Origin: Mesorhizobium sp.
GTDB lineage: Bacteria; Pseudomonadota; Alphaproteobacteria; Rhizobiales; Rhizobiaceae
DNA: 64,000 nt
NCBI GenBank assembly: GCA_004017275.1
Contig: SAKE01000014.1
Span: 108,563-172,562 of the forward strand
Reading direction: 5' to 3'
A program made the position numbers and the translations under genes. The notes beneath the pieces are model-generated. The model was not told the origin of the DNA and did not search any database. It saw only the letters and a program-made list of their open reading frames with translations. Shown here piece by piece: positions 49,029-57,513 of this stretch. Position 1 is the first letter of the stretch, and each line of letters starts with the position of its first letter.

Positions 49029-50072
49029 ATGGACACTTTCTTCTCCTTCTACGTGCTGCCGGCGCTGCTGATCCTGTTGAAGTCGGTCGTGCTGATCGTC
49101 GTGCTTTTGATCTTCGTCGCCTACATCCTCTACGCCGACCGCAAGATCTGGGCGGCGGTGCAACTGCGCCGCGGTCCGAATGTCGTCGGCCCCTGGGGCA
49201 CGCTGCAGGCCTTCGCCGATCTGTTGAAGTTTGTCTTCAAGGAACCGGTGATCCCGTCCGGCGCCAACAAGGGCGTGTTTCTGCTGGCGCCGCTGGTCTC
49301 GGCCGTGCTGGCGATCTCGGCCTGGGCGGTCATTCCGGTCAGCCAGGGCTGGGCGATCGCCAACGTCAATGTCGGCATTCTCTATGTCTTCGCCATCTCC
49401 TCGCTCGAGGTTTACGGCGTGATCATGGGCGGCTGGGCGTCCAATTCGAAATATCCGTTCCTCGGCGCGCTGCGTTCGGCGGCTCAGATGGTGTCCTACG
49501 AAGTCTCGATCGGCTTCGTCATCGTCACCGTTCTGCTCACGGCCGGCACGCTCAACCTCAGCGATATCGTGCTGTCGCAGCATGATGGAATTGGTACGCG
49601 GCTTGGCCTGCCCAACACCTTCCTCGACTGGAACTGGCTGGCGCTGTTCCCGATGTTCATCATCTTCTTCATCTCGGCCCTGGCCGAGACGAACCGCCCG
49701 CCTTTCGATCTGGTCGAAGCCGAATCGGAACTGGTCGCCGGCCACATGGTCGAGTACTCGTCGACGCCGTTCCTGCTGTTCTTCCTCGGCGAGTATGTCG
49801 CCATCGTGCTGATGTGCGCGCTGGCCACCATCCTGTTCCTCGGTGGCTGGCTGCCTCCGTTCGATTTCGCGCCGTTCACCTGGGTGCCCGGCGTCATCTG
49901 GTTCGTGCTGAAGGTCTGCTTCGTGTTCTTCGGCATTTCCATGGTGAAGGCCTTCGTGCCGCGCTACCGCTACGACCAATTGATGCGGCTTGGCTGGAAA
50001 GTGTTCCTGCCGATCTCGCTGTTCATGGTGGTCGCCACGGCAGCCTTCCTCAAGATCACGGGGTTTGCGTGA
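49029..50072 (+). CDS. nuoH: NADH-quinone oxidoreductase subunit H
   Basis: NuoH is the membrane subunit that forms the entry of the quinone channel. The 347-residue product has about eight hydrophobic helices and the invariant ADRKIWAAVQLRRGPNVVG, and AETNRPPFDLVEAESELVAG. It begins 2 bases after nuoG and its stop overlaps the start of nuoI (TGATG). Confidence 0.97.
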   Translation: MDTFFSFYVLPALLILLKSVVLIVVLLIFVAYILYADRKIWAAVQLRRGPNVVGPWGTLQAFADLLKFVFKEPVIPSGANKGVFLLAPLVSAVLAISAWAVIPVSQGWAIANVNVGILYVFAISSLEVYGVIMGGWASNSKYPFLGALRSAAQMVSYEVSIGFVIVTVLLTAGTLNLSDIVLSQHDGIGTRLGLPNTFLDWNWLALFPMFIIFFISALAETNRPPFDLVEAESELVAGHMVEYSSTPFLLFFLGEYVAIVLMCALATILFLGGWLPPFDFAPFTWVPGVIWFVLKVCFVFFGISMVKAFVPRYRYDQLMRLGWKVFLPISLFMVVATAAFLKITGFA

Positions 50073-50563
50073 TGTCCGCTCTTTCCCAAGCCGCAAAATC
50101 GCTGCTGCTGCAGGATTTCGTCAGCGCCTTCTTCCTGTCGATGCGCCAGTTCTTCGCGCCGAAGGAGACGATCAACTATCCGCACGAGAAGGGGCCGACC
50201 AGCCCGCGCTTCCGTGGCGAGCACGCGCTGCGCCGCTACCCGAACGGCGAGGAACGCTGCATCGCCTGCAAATTGTGCGAGGCGATCTGCCCGGCGCAGG
50301 CCATCACCATCGAGGCCGGTCCGCGCCGCAATGACGGCACGCGCCGTACGGTGCGCTACGACATCGACATGGTGAAGTGCATCTATTGCGGCTTTTGCCA
50401 GGAAGCCTGCCCGGTCGACGCCATCGTCGAGGGACCGAACTTCGAATTCGCGACGGAGACGCGCGAGGAACTCTACTACGACAAGGACAAGCTGTTGGCG
50501 AATGGCGACCGGTGGGAGCGCGAACTGGCGCGCAACATCTCGCTGGACTCGCCGTACCGCTGA
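50072..50563 (+). CDS. nuoI: NADH-quinone oxidoreductase subunit I
   Basis: NuoI carries clusters N6a and N6b linking the peripheral and membrane arms. The 163-residue protein has two 2[4Fe-4S] ferredoxin motifs, CIACKLCEAICPAQAI and CIYCGFCQEACPVDAI. It starts inside the nuoH stop. A 130-base gap with a perfect hairpin separates it from nuoJ, the longest gap in the second half of the operon. Confidence 0.97.
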   Translation: MSALSQAAKSLLLQDFVSAFFLSMRQFFAPKETINYPHEKGPTSPRFRGEHALRRYPNGEERCIACKLCEAICPAQAITIEAGPRRNDGTRRTVRYDIDMVKCIYCGFCQEACPVDAIVEGPNFEFATETREELYYDKDKLLANGDRWERELARNISLDSPYR

Positions 50564-50647
50564 TATTTGACGCATGGACGGGGCGAGGGGCCTCGTCTAA
50601 GGACAACGCGGCTTTGGAACCGGAGGCGGAACCAAGCTAGAGACAAC

Positions 50648-50669
50648 AAACAGGACGGTTGTCCTGTTT
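50648..50669 (+). promoter_or_regulatory. Perfect hairpin in the nuoI-nuoJ gap
   Basis: AAACAGGAC-GGTT-GTCCTGTTT has a 9-bp stem, a 4-base loop and three terminal T. It could be a weak internal terminator or a processing site separating the peripheral-arm genes (A-I) from the membrane-arm genes (J-N). GGGGGA follows as the likely ribosome site for nuoJ. Confidence 0.6.
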
Positions 50670-50693
50670 ATACAGGAACCCGGGGGATCCCCA

Positions 50694-51314
50694 ATGTTGA
50701 GTGGACTAGAGGCGGCCTTTTTCTACCTCTTCGCCTTTGTCGCGGTGGCATCGGCGTTCATGGTCATTTCGTCGCGCAACCCCGTGCATTCGGTGCTGTT
50801 CCTGATCCTGACCTTCTTCAACGCCGCCGGCCTGTTCATGCTGACCGGGGCCGAGTTCCTGGCGATGATCCTGCTCGTCGTCTATGTCGGCGCGGTGATG
50901 GTGCTGTTCCTGTTCGTCGTCATGATGCTCGATGTCGATTTCGCCGAGATGAAGGAAGGCGCCCTGCAATATGCACCGATCGGCGCGCTGGTCGGACTGA
51001 TCCTGGCGGCGGAGCTGATCGTCGTGCTGGGCGGCTATACTTTCGCGCCGCAGCTTGCCGCGACGGTCTCCAAGCCCATTCCGGATCTCGCCACGCGGAC
51101 AAACACCGCCGCGCTCGGCGACATCCTCTATACGGACTACCTCTACTACTTCCAGATTTCGGGCCTCGTGCTGCTGGTCGCCATGATCGGCGCCATCGTG
51201 CTGACGCTGCGCCATAAACCAGGCGTCAAGCGGCAGTCGATCGCAGCCCAGGTCGGCCGCACGGCGGCGACCGGAATGGAAATCCGCAAGGTCAAGACAG
51301 GCGAGGGGCTCTGA
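50694..51314 (+). CDS. nuoJ: NADH-quinone oxidoreductase subunit J
   Basis: NuoJ is a five-helix membrane subunit with the pi-bulge helix coupling quinone reduction to proton transfer. The 206-residue product has SSRNPVHSVLFLILTFFNAA and the conserved EFLAMILLVVYVGAVMVLFL FVVMML region, with a soluble C-terminal tail. It starts with ATG at 50694 and ends one base before nuoK. Confidence 0.95.
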   Translation: MLSGLEAAFFYLFAFVAVASAFMVISSRNPVHSVLFLILTFFNAAGLFMLTGAEFLAMILLVVYVGAVMVLFLFVVMMLDVDFAEMKEGALQYAPIGALVGLILAAELIVVLGGYTFAPQLAATVSKPIPDLATRTNTAALGDILYTDYLYYFQISGLVLLVAMIGAIVLTLRHKPGVKRQSIAAQVGRTAATGMEIRKVKTGEGL

Positions 51315-51315
51315 G

Positions 51316-51624
51316 ATGGTTGTCGGCATCGCGCATTATCTGACCGTATCGGCGATCCTGTTCACGCTCGGCGTGTTCGGCATCTTCCTGAACCGCAAGA
51401 ACGTTATCGTCATCCTGATGTCGGTCGAGCTGATCCTGCTTGCGGTCAACATCAATTTCGTCGCCTTTTCGGCAGCGCTCGGCGATCTGGTCGGCCAGGT
51501 GTTTGCGCTGTTCGTGCTGACGGTCGCGGCGGCTGAAGCCGCCATCGGACTTGCCATTCTCGTCGTCTTCTTCCGCAACCGCGGCTCGATCGCGGTCGAA
51601 GACGTGAACATGATGAAGGGTTGA
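51316..51624 (+). CDS. nuoK: NADH-quinone oxidoreductase subunit K
   Basis: NuoK is a small three-helix membrane subunit of the proton path. The 102-residue product has VIVILMSVELILLAVNINFV with the conserved membrane Glu, and the second Glu in VAAAEAAIGLAILVVFFRN. One base separates it from nuoJ. Confidence 0.97.
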   Translation: MVVGIAHYLTVSAILFTLGVFGIFLNRKNVIVILMSVELILLAVNINFVAFSAALGDLVGQVFALFVLTVAAAEAAIGLAILVVFFRNRGSIAVEDVNMMKG

Positions 51625-51634
51625 CGGAACCACC

Positions 51635-53608
51635 ATGTATCAGGCCATCGTCTTCCTTCCCCTGCTCGGCTTCCTAATCGTCGGCCTGTTCGGCACGTCG
51701 CTCGGCGCCAAGGCTTCCGAATACATCACCTCCGGTTTCCTGGTGATCGCGGCCGTGCTGTCGTGGGTCGCTTTCTTCACCGTTGGTTTCGGCCACGGCG
51801 AAGTGTTCACCGTGCCGGTGCTGCGCTGGATCCAGTCAGGCGGCCTCGAAGCGGCCTGGGCTTTGCGTATCGATACGCTGACGGTGGTGATGCTGGTGGT
51901 GGTCAACACCGTGTCGGCGCTGGTTCACATCTATTCGATCGGCTACATGCACCACGATCCGAACCGGCCGCGCTTCTTTGCCTATCTGTCGCTGTTCACC
52001 TTCGCCATGCTGATGCTGGTGACGGCCGACAACCTCGTGCAGATGTTCTTCGGCTGGGAAGGGGTGGGCCTCGCTTCCTACCTGCTGATCGGCTTCTGGT
52101 ACAAGAAGCCGTCGGCCAATGCCGCGGCAATCAAGGCTTTCGTCGTCAACCGCGTCGGCGACTTCGGCTTCGCGCTCGGCATTTTCGGCGTGTTCGTGCT
52201 GTTCGGCTCGGTCAATCTCGGCACCATCTTCGCCAATGCGGCGGCGTTTGTTCCGGCTGAAGGCGCACCGCAGGGTGCCGCCGTGCTGACCTTCCTTGGC
52301 TATGCGCTGGACAAGCAGGCGGCCATGACGATCGTCTGCCTGCTGCTGTTCATGGGCGCCATGGGCAAGTCGGCGCAGGTGCCGCTGCACACCTGGCTGC
52401 CGGACGCCATGGAAGGCCCGACACCGGTTTCCGCTCTGATCCATGCCGCCACCATGGTGACGGCCGGCGTGTTCATGCTGGCGCGGCTGTCGCCGCTGTT
52501 CGAACTGTCGCATTCGGCGCTGACGGTCGTGACCTTCATCGGCGCCTTCACCGCCTTCTTCGCGGCGACCGTCGGTCTCGTCCAGAACGACATCAAGCGC
52601 GTCATCGCCTATTCGACCTGTTCGCAGCTCGGCTACATGTTCGTGGCGCTCGGCGTCGGCGCCTATGGCGCGGCGATCTTCCATTTGTTCACGCATGCCT
52701 TCTTCAAGGCGCTGCTGTTCCTCGGCTCGGGCTCGGTCATCCATGCCGTCTCCGACGAGCAGGACATGCGCAGGATGGGCGGCCTAAGGAAGCTGATCCC
52801 GGCCACCTACTGGATGATGGTGATCGGCACCCTGGCGCTGACCGGCGTCGGCATTCCGGTGACGGTCATCGGTACCGCCGGCTTCTTCTCCAAGGATGCC
52901 ATTATCGAGAGCGCCTTTGCCAGCCACAATTCGGTTGCCGGCTTGGCATTCGTGTTGCTGGTCATCGCCGCCTGCTTCACCTCCTTCTACTCATGGCGTC
53001 TGATCTTCATGACCTTCCACGGCCAGCCGCGGGCCAGCCACGAGGTGATGCACCATGTCCATGAATCGCCGCCGGTGATGCTGGTGCCGCTGTTCATCCT
53101 TGCCGCTGGCGCGCTGTTTGCCGGCATCATCTTCCACGGCGCCTTCATCGGCGAAGGCTATGTCGAGTTCTGGAAGGCGTCGCTGTTCACGCTGCCGGAA
53201 AACCACATCCTGCACGAGATCCACGAATTGCCGCTGTGGGTCGAGCTGTCGCCGTTCATCGCCATGCTGATCGGCTTCGCGGTGGCCTGGAAGTTCTACA
53301 TCCGCTCGCCGGAAATGCCCCGAAGCGTTGCCGCGAACCATCGCTTGCTCTACGCCTTCCTGCTCAACAAATGGTATTTCGACGAGCTCTACGACTTCCT
53401 GTTCGTGCGGCCGGCAAAGGCCCTCGGCCATTTCCTGTGGAAGACCGGCGACGGAACCATCATTGATGGCCTTGGCCCGGATGGCGTTTCAGCGCGCGTC
53501 GTCGATGTCACCAACCGCGTCGTCAAGCTGCAGACCGGCTACCTCTACCATTATGCCTTCGCCATGCTGATCGGCGTTGCCGCACTCGTCACCTGGATGA
53601 TGCTCTGA
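51635..53608 (+). CDS. nuoL: NADH-quinone oxidoreductase subunit L
   Basis: NuoL is the distal antiporter-like proton pump with the long lateral helix. The 657-residue product has the key membrane residues in FFGWEGVGLASYLLIGFWY, MGKSAQVPLHTWLPDAMEG PTPVSALIHAATMV and the C-terminal extension forming the lateral helix. It shares one base with nuoM (TGATGA). Length and motifs are normal. Confidence 0.97.
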   Translation: MYQAIVFLPLLGFLIVGLFGTSLGAKASEYITSGFLVIAAVLSWVAFFTVGFGHGEVFTVPVLRWIQSGGLEAAWALRIDTLTVVMLVVVNTVSALVHIYSIGYMHHDPNRPRFFAYLSLFTFAMLMLVTADNLVQMFFGWEGVGLASYLLIGFWYKKPSANAAAIKAFVVNRVGDFGFALGIFGVFVLFGSVNLGTIFANAAAFVPAEGAPQGAAVLTFLGYALDKQAAMTIVCLLLFMGAMGKSAQVPLHTWLPDAMEGPTPVSALIHAATMVTAGVFMLARLSPLFELSHSALTVVTFIGAFTAFFAATVGLVQNDIKRVIAYSTCSQLGYMFVALGVGAYGAAIFHLFTHAFFKALLFLGSGSVIHAVSDEQDMRRMGGLRKLIPATYWMMVIGTLALTGVGIPVTVIGTAGFFSKDAIIESAFASHNSVAGLAFVLLVIAACFTSFYSWRLIFMTFHGQPRASHEVMHHVHESPPVMLVPLFILAAGALFAGIIFHGAFIGEGYVEFWKASLFTLPENHILHEIHELPLWVELSPFIAMLIGFAVAWKFYIRSPEMPRSVAANHRLLYAFLLNKWYFDELYDFLFVRPAKALGHFLWKTGDGTIIDGLGPDGVSARVVDVTNRVVKLQTGYLYHYAFAMLIGVAALVTWMML

Positions 53609-55113
53609 TGACCGCCTGGCCAATCCTCTCGCTGGTCACCTTCCTGCCGCTGGTTGGTGTGCTGCTCATCCTGTTCATCAACGATGACAGCGAAAACGCG
53701 CGCCGCAACATCCGCGCCATCGCGCTGTTGACGACGACATTCACGTTCATCATCTCGCTGTTCATCTGGACCGGCTTCGACAATTCGCAGCCCGGCTTCC
53801 AGTTCGTCGAGAAGGTCGCCTGGCTCGACTCCGGCATCTCCTACCATATGGGCGTCGATGGCATTTCCATGCTGTTCGTCATCCTGACGACCTTCCTGAT
53901 GCCGCTCTGCATCCTGGCGTCGTGGGAATCGATCGAGAAGCGCGTCAAGGCCTACATGATCGCCTTCCTGCTGCTCGAAACGCTGATGATCGGCGTGTTC
54001 TGCGCGCTGGATATCGTGCTGTTCTACGTCTTCTTCGAAGCCGGTCTGATCCCGATGTTCATCATCATCGGCGTCTGGGGCGGCAAGCGGCGCGTCTACG
54101 CCTCGTTCAAGTTCTTCCTGTATACGCTGGCCGGCTCGGTGCTGATGCTGCTCGCCATCATGGCGATGTTCTTCCAGTCCGGCACGACAGATATCCCGAC
54201 GCTGTTGACCCACAATTTCCCGGCCAACATGCAGACATGGCTATGGCTTGCCTTCTTCGCCTCCTTCGCGGTGAAGATGCCGATGTGGCCGGTGCACACC
54301 TGGCTGCCCGACGCGCACGTCGAAGCGCCGACGGCAGGCTCCGTCATCCTGGCCGCCATCCTCTTGAAGATGGGCGGATACGGCTTCCTGCGCTTCTCCT
54401 TGCCGATGTTCCCGCTTGCGTCCGAGATGTTCGCGCCGCTGGTCTTTGCGCTCTCCATCGTCGCCATCATCTACACCTCGCTGGTGGCGCTGATGCAGGA
54501 GGACATGAAGAAGCTGATCGCCTATTCCTCCGTCGCCCATATGGGCTTCGTCACCATGGGCATCTTCGCCATGAACCAGGAAGGCGTGCAGGGCGCGATC
54601 TTCCAGATGCTCAGCCACGGCCTCGTCTCCGGCGCGCTGTTCCTGTGCGTCGGCGTCATCTACGACCGCATGCACACACGCGAGATTGACGCCTATGGTG
54701 GCCTGGTCAACAACATGCCGAAATACGCCACGGTGTTCCTGATCTTCACCATGGCCAATGTCGGGCTGCCCGGCACCAGCGGCTTCGTCGGTGAATTCCT
54801 GACCATGCTCGGCGTGTTCCGGGTCAACACCTGGGTGGCTTTCTTCGCCGCCACCGGCGTCATCCTGTCGGCTGCCTACGCGCTCTGGCTCTATCGCCGG
54901 GTGATCTTCGGCGCGCTGACCAAGGACAGCCTGAAGGGCCTGCTCGACCTGTCTGCGCGCGAGAAGGTGATCATCTATCCGCTGGTCGTGCTGGTCATCT
55001 TCTTCGGCGTCTATCCCGCCCCGGTTTTCGACGCGACCGCCGAATCGGTCAAGTCGCTCGTCACCAATGTCACTGCATCCATCGGCGCCGCGCAGACCGC
55101 GGCGGCGAACTGA
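53608..55113 (+). CDS. nuoM: NADH-quinone oxidoreductase subunit M
   Basis: NuoM is the middle antiporter-like proton-pumping subunit. The 501-residue product has about fourteen helices, the conserved Glu/Lys region in FYVFFEAGLIPMFIIIGVWG, and VKMPMWPVHTWLPDAHVEAP. The start overlaps the nuoL stop. It is followed by nuoN after 18 bases. Confidence 0.97.
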   Translation: MTAWPILSLVTFLPLVGVLLILFINDDSENARRNIRAIALLTTTFTFIISLFIWTGFDNSQPGFQFVEKVAWLDSGISYHMGVDGISMLFVILTTFLMPLCILASWESIEKRVKAYMIAFLLLETLMIGVFCALDIVLFYVFFEAGLIPMFIIIGVWGGKRRVYASFKFFLYTLAGSVLMLLAIMAMFFQSGTTDIPTLLTHNFPANMQTWLWLAFFASFAVKMPMWPVHTWLPDAHVEAPTAGSVILAAILLKMGGYGFLRFSLPMFPLASEMFAPLVFALSIVAIIYTSLVALMQEDMKKLIAYSSVAHMGFVTMGIFAMNQEGVQGAIFQMLSHGLVSGALFLCVGVIYDRMHTREIDAYGGLVNNMPKYATVFLIFTMANVGLPGTSGFVGEFLTMLGVFRVNTWVAFFAATGVILSAAYALWLYRRVIFGALTKDSLKGLLDLSAREKVIIYPLVVLVIFFGVYPAPVFDATAESVKSLVTNVTASIGAAQTAAAN

Positions 55114-55131
55114 CCAGAGGTTTTGCGAACC

Positions 55132-56568
55132 ATGACGCCGGACCTTCTCTCCAGCCTGTCGCTCTCGACGCCAGAGCTGATCCTTGCTGTCGGCGCGCTG
55201 GCGCTGCTGATGGTAGGCGCCTATTCGCGCGCCAACACCGCCAACACGGTGACCGTCCTTGCCGTTGCCGTGCTGGTGATCGCAGGCGCCTGGCTGATCT
55301 TCCAAACCGGGCAGGGCAGCGCCTATGGCAATGCCTTCATCCAGGATTCCTTCGCCCGTTTCATGAAAGTGCTGGCGCTGGTCGGCTCGGCGGTGACGCT
55401 GGTCATGTCGATGCGGTTTGCCAAGGCCGAGCGCTTCGACAAGTTCGAATATCCGGTGCTGATCCTGCTCTGCACGCTCGGTATGATGCTGATGATCTCC
55501 GCCAACAGCATGATCGGGCTCTATCTCGGCCTCGAACTGCAATCGCTGGCGATCTATGTGCTGTGCGCGATCAACCGCGACAATCTGCGTTCGACCGAGG
55601 CCGGCCTGAAGTATTTCGTTCTCGGCGCGCTGTCGTCGGGCATGCTGCTCTACGGCATCAGCCTGGTCTATGGCTACACCGGCAATACCGGTTTCCAGGA
55701 GATCGCCACCGCGCTCGGCAGCGGCGAGCGCCAGCTTGGCCTCGTCTTCGGTCTTGTCTTCGTGCTGGCCGGCCTTGCCTTCAAGATCTCGGCGGTGCCG
55801 TTCCACATGTGGACGCCCGACGTCTATGAGGGCGCGCCGACGCCGGTGACGGCGTTCCTGGCGGCGGCCCCCAAGATGGCGGCAATGGCGCTGATCGTGC
55901 GTGTCACCATGGGCGCGTTCAAGCCGATCGCGTCCGACTGGCAGCAGATCATCGTCTTCATCTCGATCGCCTCGATGGCGCTCGGCGCTTTCGCGGCAAT
56001 CGGCCAGACCAACATCAAGCGGCTGATGGCCTATTCCTCGATCGGCCATATGGGCTACGCGCTGGTCGGCCTTGCCGCCAACAGCCAGGCCGGCGTGCGC
56101 GGCGTCGCCATCTACATGCTGATCTACCTGGTGATGACGCTCGGCACCTTCGCCTTCATCCTCGCCATGCGGCGCAAGGAAGGCAATGTCGAGCAGATCA
56201 GCGATCTGGCCGGCCTGTCGTCGACCAATCCGATCATGGCGACGATCCTGACCATCCTGATGTTCTCGCTGGCCGGCATCCCGCCGCTCGCCGGGTTCTG
56301 GGGGAAATGGTACGTCTTCCTCGCCGCCATCAACGCCAATCTCTACGCGCTGGCGATCATCGGCGTGCTGGCCTCGGTGGTGGGCGCCTATTATTACCTG
56401 CGCATCATCAAGATCATGTGGTTCGACGAACCGGTCGGCGGTTTCGTGCCGATGGCAACGGAATTGCGTGTCGTGCTCGGCGTCTGTGGCGCCTTCGTGC
56501 TGTTCTACGTGCTGATCGGTGGACCGATCGGCACCTATGCCGAAGCCGCCGCCAAGACGTTTTTCTAG
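55132..56568 (+). CDS. nuoN: NADH-quinone oxidoreductase subunit N
   Basis: NuoN is the antiporter-like subunit next to NuoJ/K. The 478-residue product has LGLELQSLAIYVLCAINRDN, FKISAVPFHMWTPDVYEGAP and MAYSSIGHMGYALVGL, all typical. The ATG at 55132 is used; a TTG at 55123 right after AGAGG is in frame and could be the true start. It ends the nuo operon, with birA 5 bases later. Confidence 0.96.
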   Translation: MTPDLLSSLSLSTPELILAVGALALLMVGAYSRANTANTVTVLAVAVLVIAGAWLIFQTGQGSAYGNAFIQDSFARFMKVLALVGSAVTLVMSMRFAKAERFDKFEYPVLILLCTLGMMLMISANSMIGLYLGLELQSLAIYVLCAINRDNLRSTEAGLKYFVLGALSSGMLLYGISLVYGYTGNTGFQEIATALGSGERQLGLVFGLVFVLAGLAFKISAVPFHMWTPDVYEGAPTPVTAFLAAAPKMAAMALIVRVTMGAFKPIASDWQQIIVFISIASMALGAFAAIGQTNIKRLMAYSSIGHMGYALVGLAANSQAGVRGVAIYMLIYLVMTLGTFAFILAMRRKEGNVEQISDLAGLSSTNPIMATILTILMFSLAGIPPLAGFWGKWYVFLAAINANLYALAIIGVLASVVGAYYYLRIIKIMWFDEPVGGFVPMATELRVVLGVCGAFVLFYVLIGGPIGTYAEAAAKTFF

Positions 56569-56573
56569 ACGGC

Positions 56574-57395
56574 ATGGCATTTCGGCTGGCCCCAACCTCG
56601 GCGTCGGAAGGGTTCCGGCTCGAGGCGCATGACAGCGTCGGCTCCACCAATGCGCTGGCGCTGGATCACGCGAGGGCAGGTGACCCGGGCAAATTGTGGG
56701 TCGTTTCCAAGAAGCAGGAAAGCGGGCGTGGCCGGCGCGGCCGTGTCTGGGCGACACCGGAAGGCAACCTGGCGGCGACGCTGCTCGTCGTCACCAAGGC
56801 CGAGCTTCGCCTTGCCGCAACGCTGGGCTTCGTCGCCGGGCTGGCATTGGCCGACGCGCTCGATGCCGTTGTGCCGAAGGGCCGGGTCGCCATAGGCCTC
56901 GACGGCGGCAGTGAAGGAAAAAACCGTTTCGAGCTGAAATGGCCGAACGACGTGCTTGCCTCCGGCGCCAAGCTGGCCGGCATCCTGCTGGAATCGGCTG
57001 TTCTGGAAGGTGGCCGTTTCGCGGTGGCGGTCGGCATCGGCGTCAATGTGGTGGCATACCCCGAGGATTTGCCGTATCCGGCAACGTCATTGCGCGCGCT
57101 GGGCGCGGCATGCGATGCGGAAACACTGTTCCTGGCGCTGTCGGATGCCTGGAGCGAGAATGCCCGGTTGTGGGATGAAGGGCGCGGACTTGCCGCCATC
57201 AGGCAACGGTGGCTGGCTCGCGCGGCTGGGCTCGGCGGCGAGGTTGCTGTCAGAATTGACGGTAATGTGGTGCGTGGGGTGTTCGAAACCATTGACGAGG
57301 ACTGCCGTTTCGTGATCCGCGACGATGAAGGTTCGGTTCTGACGATCGCCGCCGGCGACGTGCATTTCGGCGCGGTCGCTTCGGCCAGAGCCTAG
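56574..57395 (+). CDS. birA: Biotin--[acetyl-CoA-carboxylase] ligase
   Basis: BirA activates biotin with ATP and attaches it to the carrier of acetyl-CoA carboxylase and other carboxylases. The 273-residue product is the group I form without an N-terminal DNA-binding domain, so it is not a repressor. Motifs are DSVGSTNALAL, the biotin/AMP loop GRGRRGRVWATPEGNL, KWPNDVL and KLAGILLES. It lies 5 bases after nuoN and 118 before rnj, a common order in rhizobia, and is likely co-transcribed. Confidence 0.95.
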   Translation: MAFRLAPTSASEGFRLEAHDSVGSTNALALDHARAGDPGKLWVVSKKQESGRGRRGRVWATPEGNLAATLLVVTKAELRLAATLGFVAGLALADALDAVVPKGRVAIGLDGGSEGKNRFELKWPNDVLASGAKLAGILLESAVLEGGRFAVAVGIGVNVVAYPEDLPYPATSLRALGAACDAETLFLALSDAWSENARLWDEGRGLAAIRQRWLARAAGLGGEVAVRIDGNVVRGVFETIDEDCRFVIRDDEGSVLTIAAGDVHFGAVASARA

Positions 57396-57434
57396 GGCCG
57401 TTCGTGACCGGCTTTAACTGTTTGTTTTTGCGCA

Positions 57435-57476
57435 ATTCCTGTGGGAAAACCGATCCACACTTTTCCTGGAATTGTT
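57435..57476. repeat. Short palindromic intergenic element before rnj
   Basis: CAATTCC and GGAATTG close a 42-base imperfect hairpin whose middle carries GGGAAAACCG and CACACTTTTCC. The middle resembles that of the element at 13617-13667, so both belong to one dispersed rhizobial family. Confidence 0.6.
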
Positions 57477-57513
57477 TTATGGACTTGGCCTGAGGGTCAG
57501 GAAGGGAAAAATC

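Noticed and set aside
50681..50720. CCCGGGGGATCC followed by ACTAGAGGCGGCC resembles a cloning vector polylinker
   Set aside because: The second part is the normal N-terminal coding sequence of nuoJ (MLSGLEAAFF) and the first part is a plausible ribosome site region; no other vector sequence is present, so it is coincidence.
54241..56757. Very long open frame antisense to nuoM/nuoN and similar ones at 47-1549, 7582-10134 and 15418-16998
   Set aside because: They mirror real genes on the other strand, have the His/Arg/Gln/Asp-rich composition of high-GC antisense frames and no recognisable domains.
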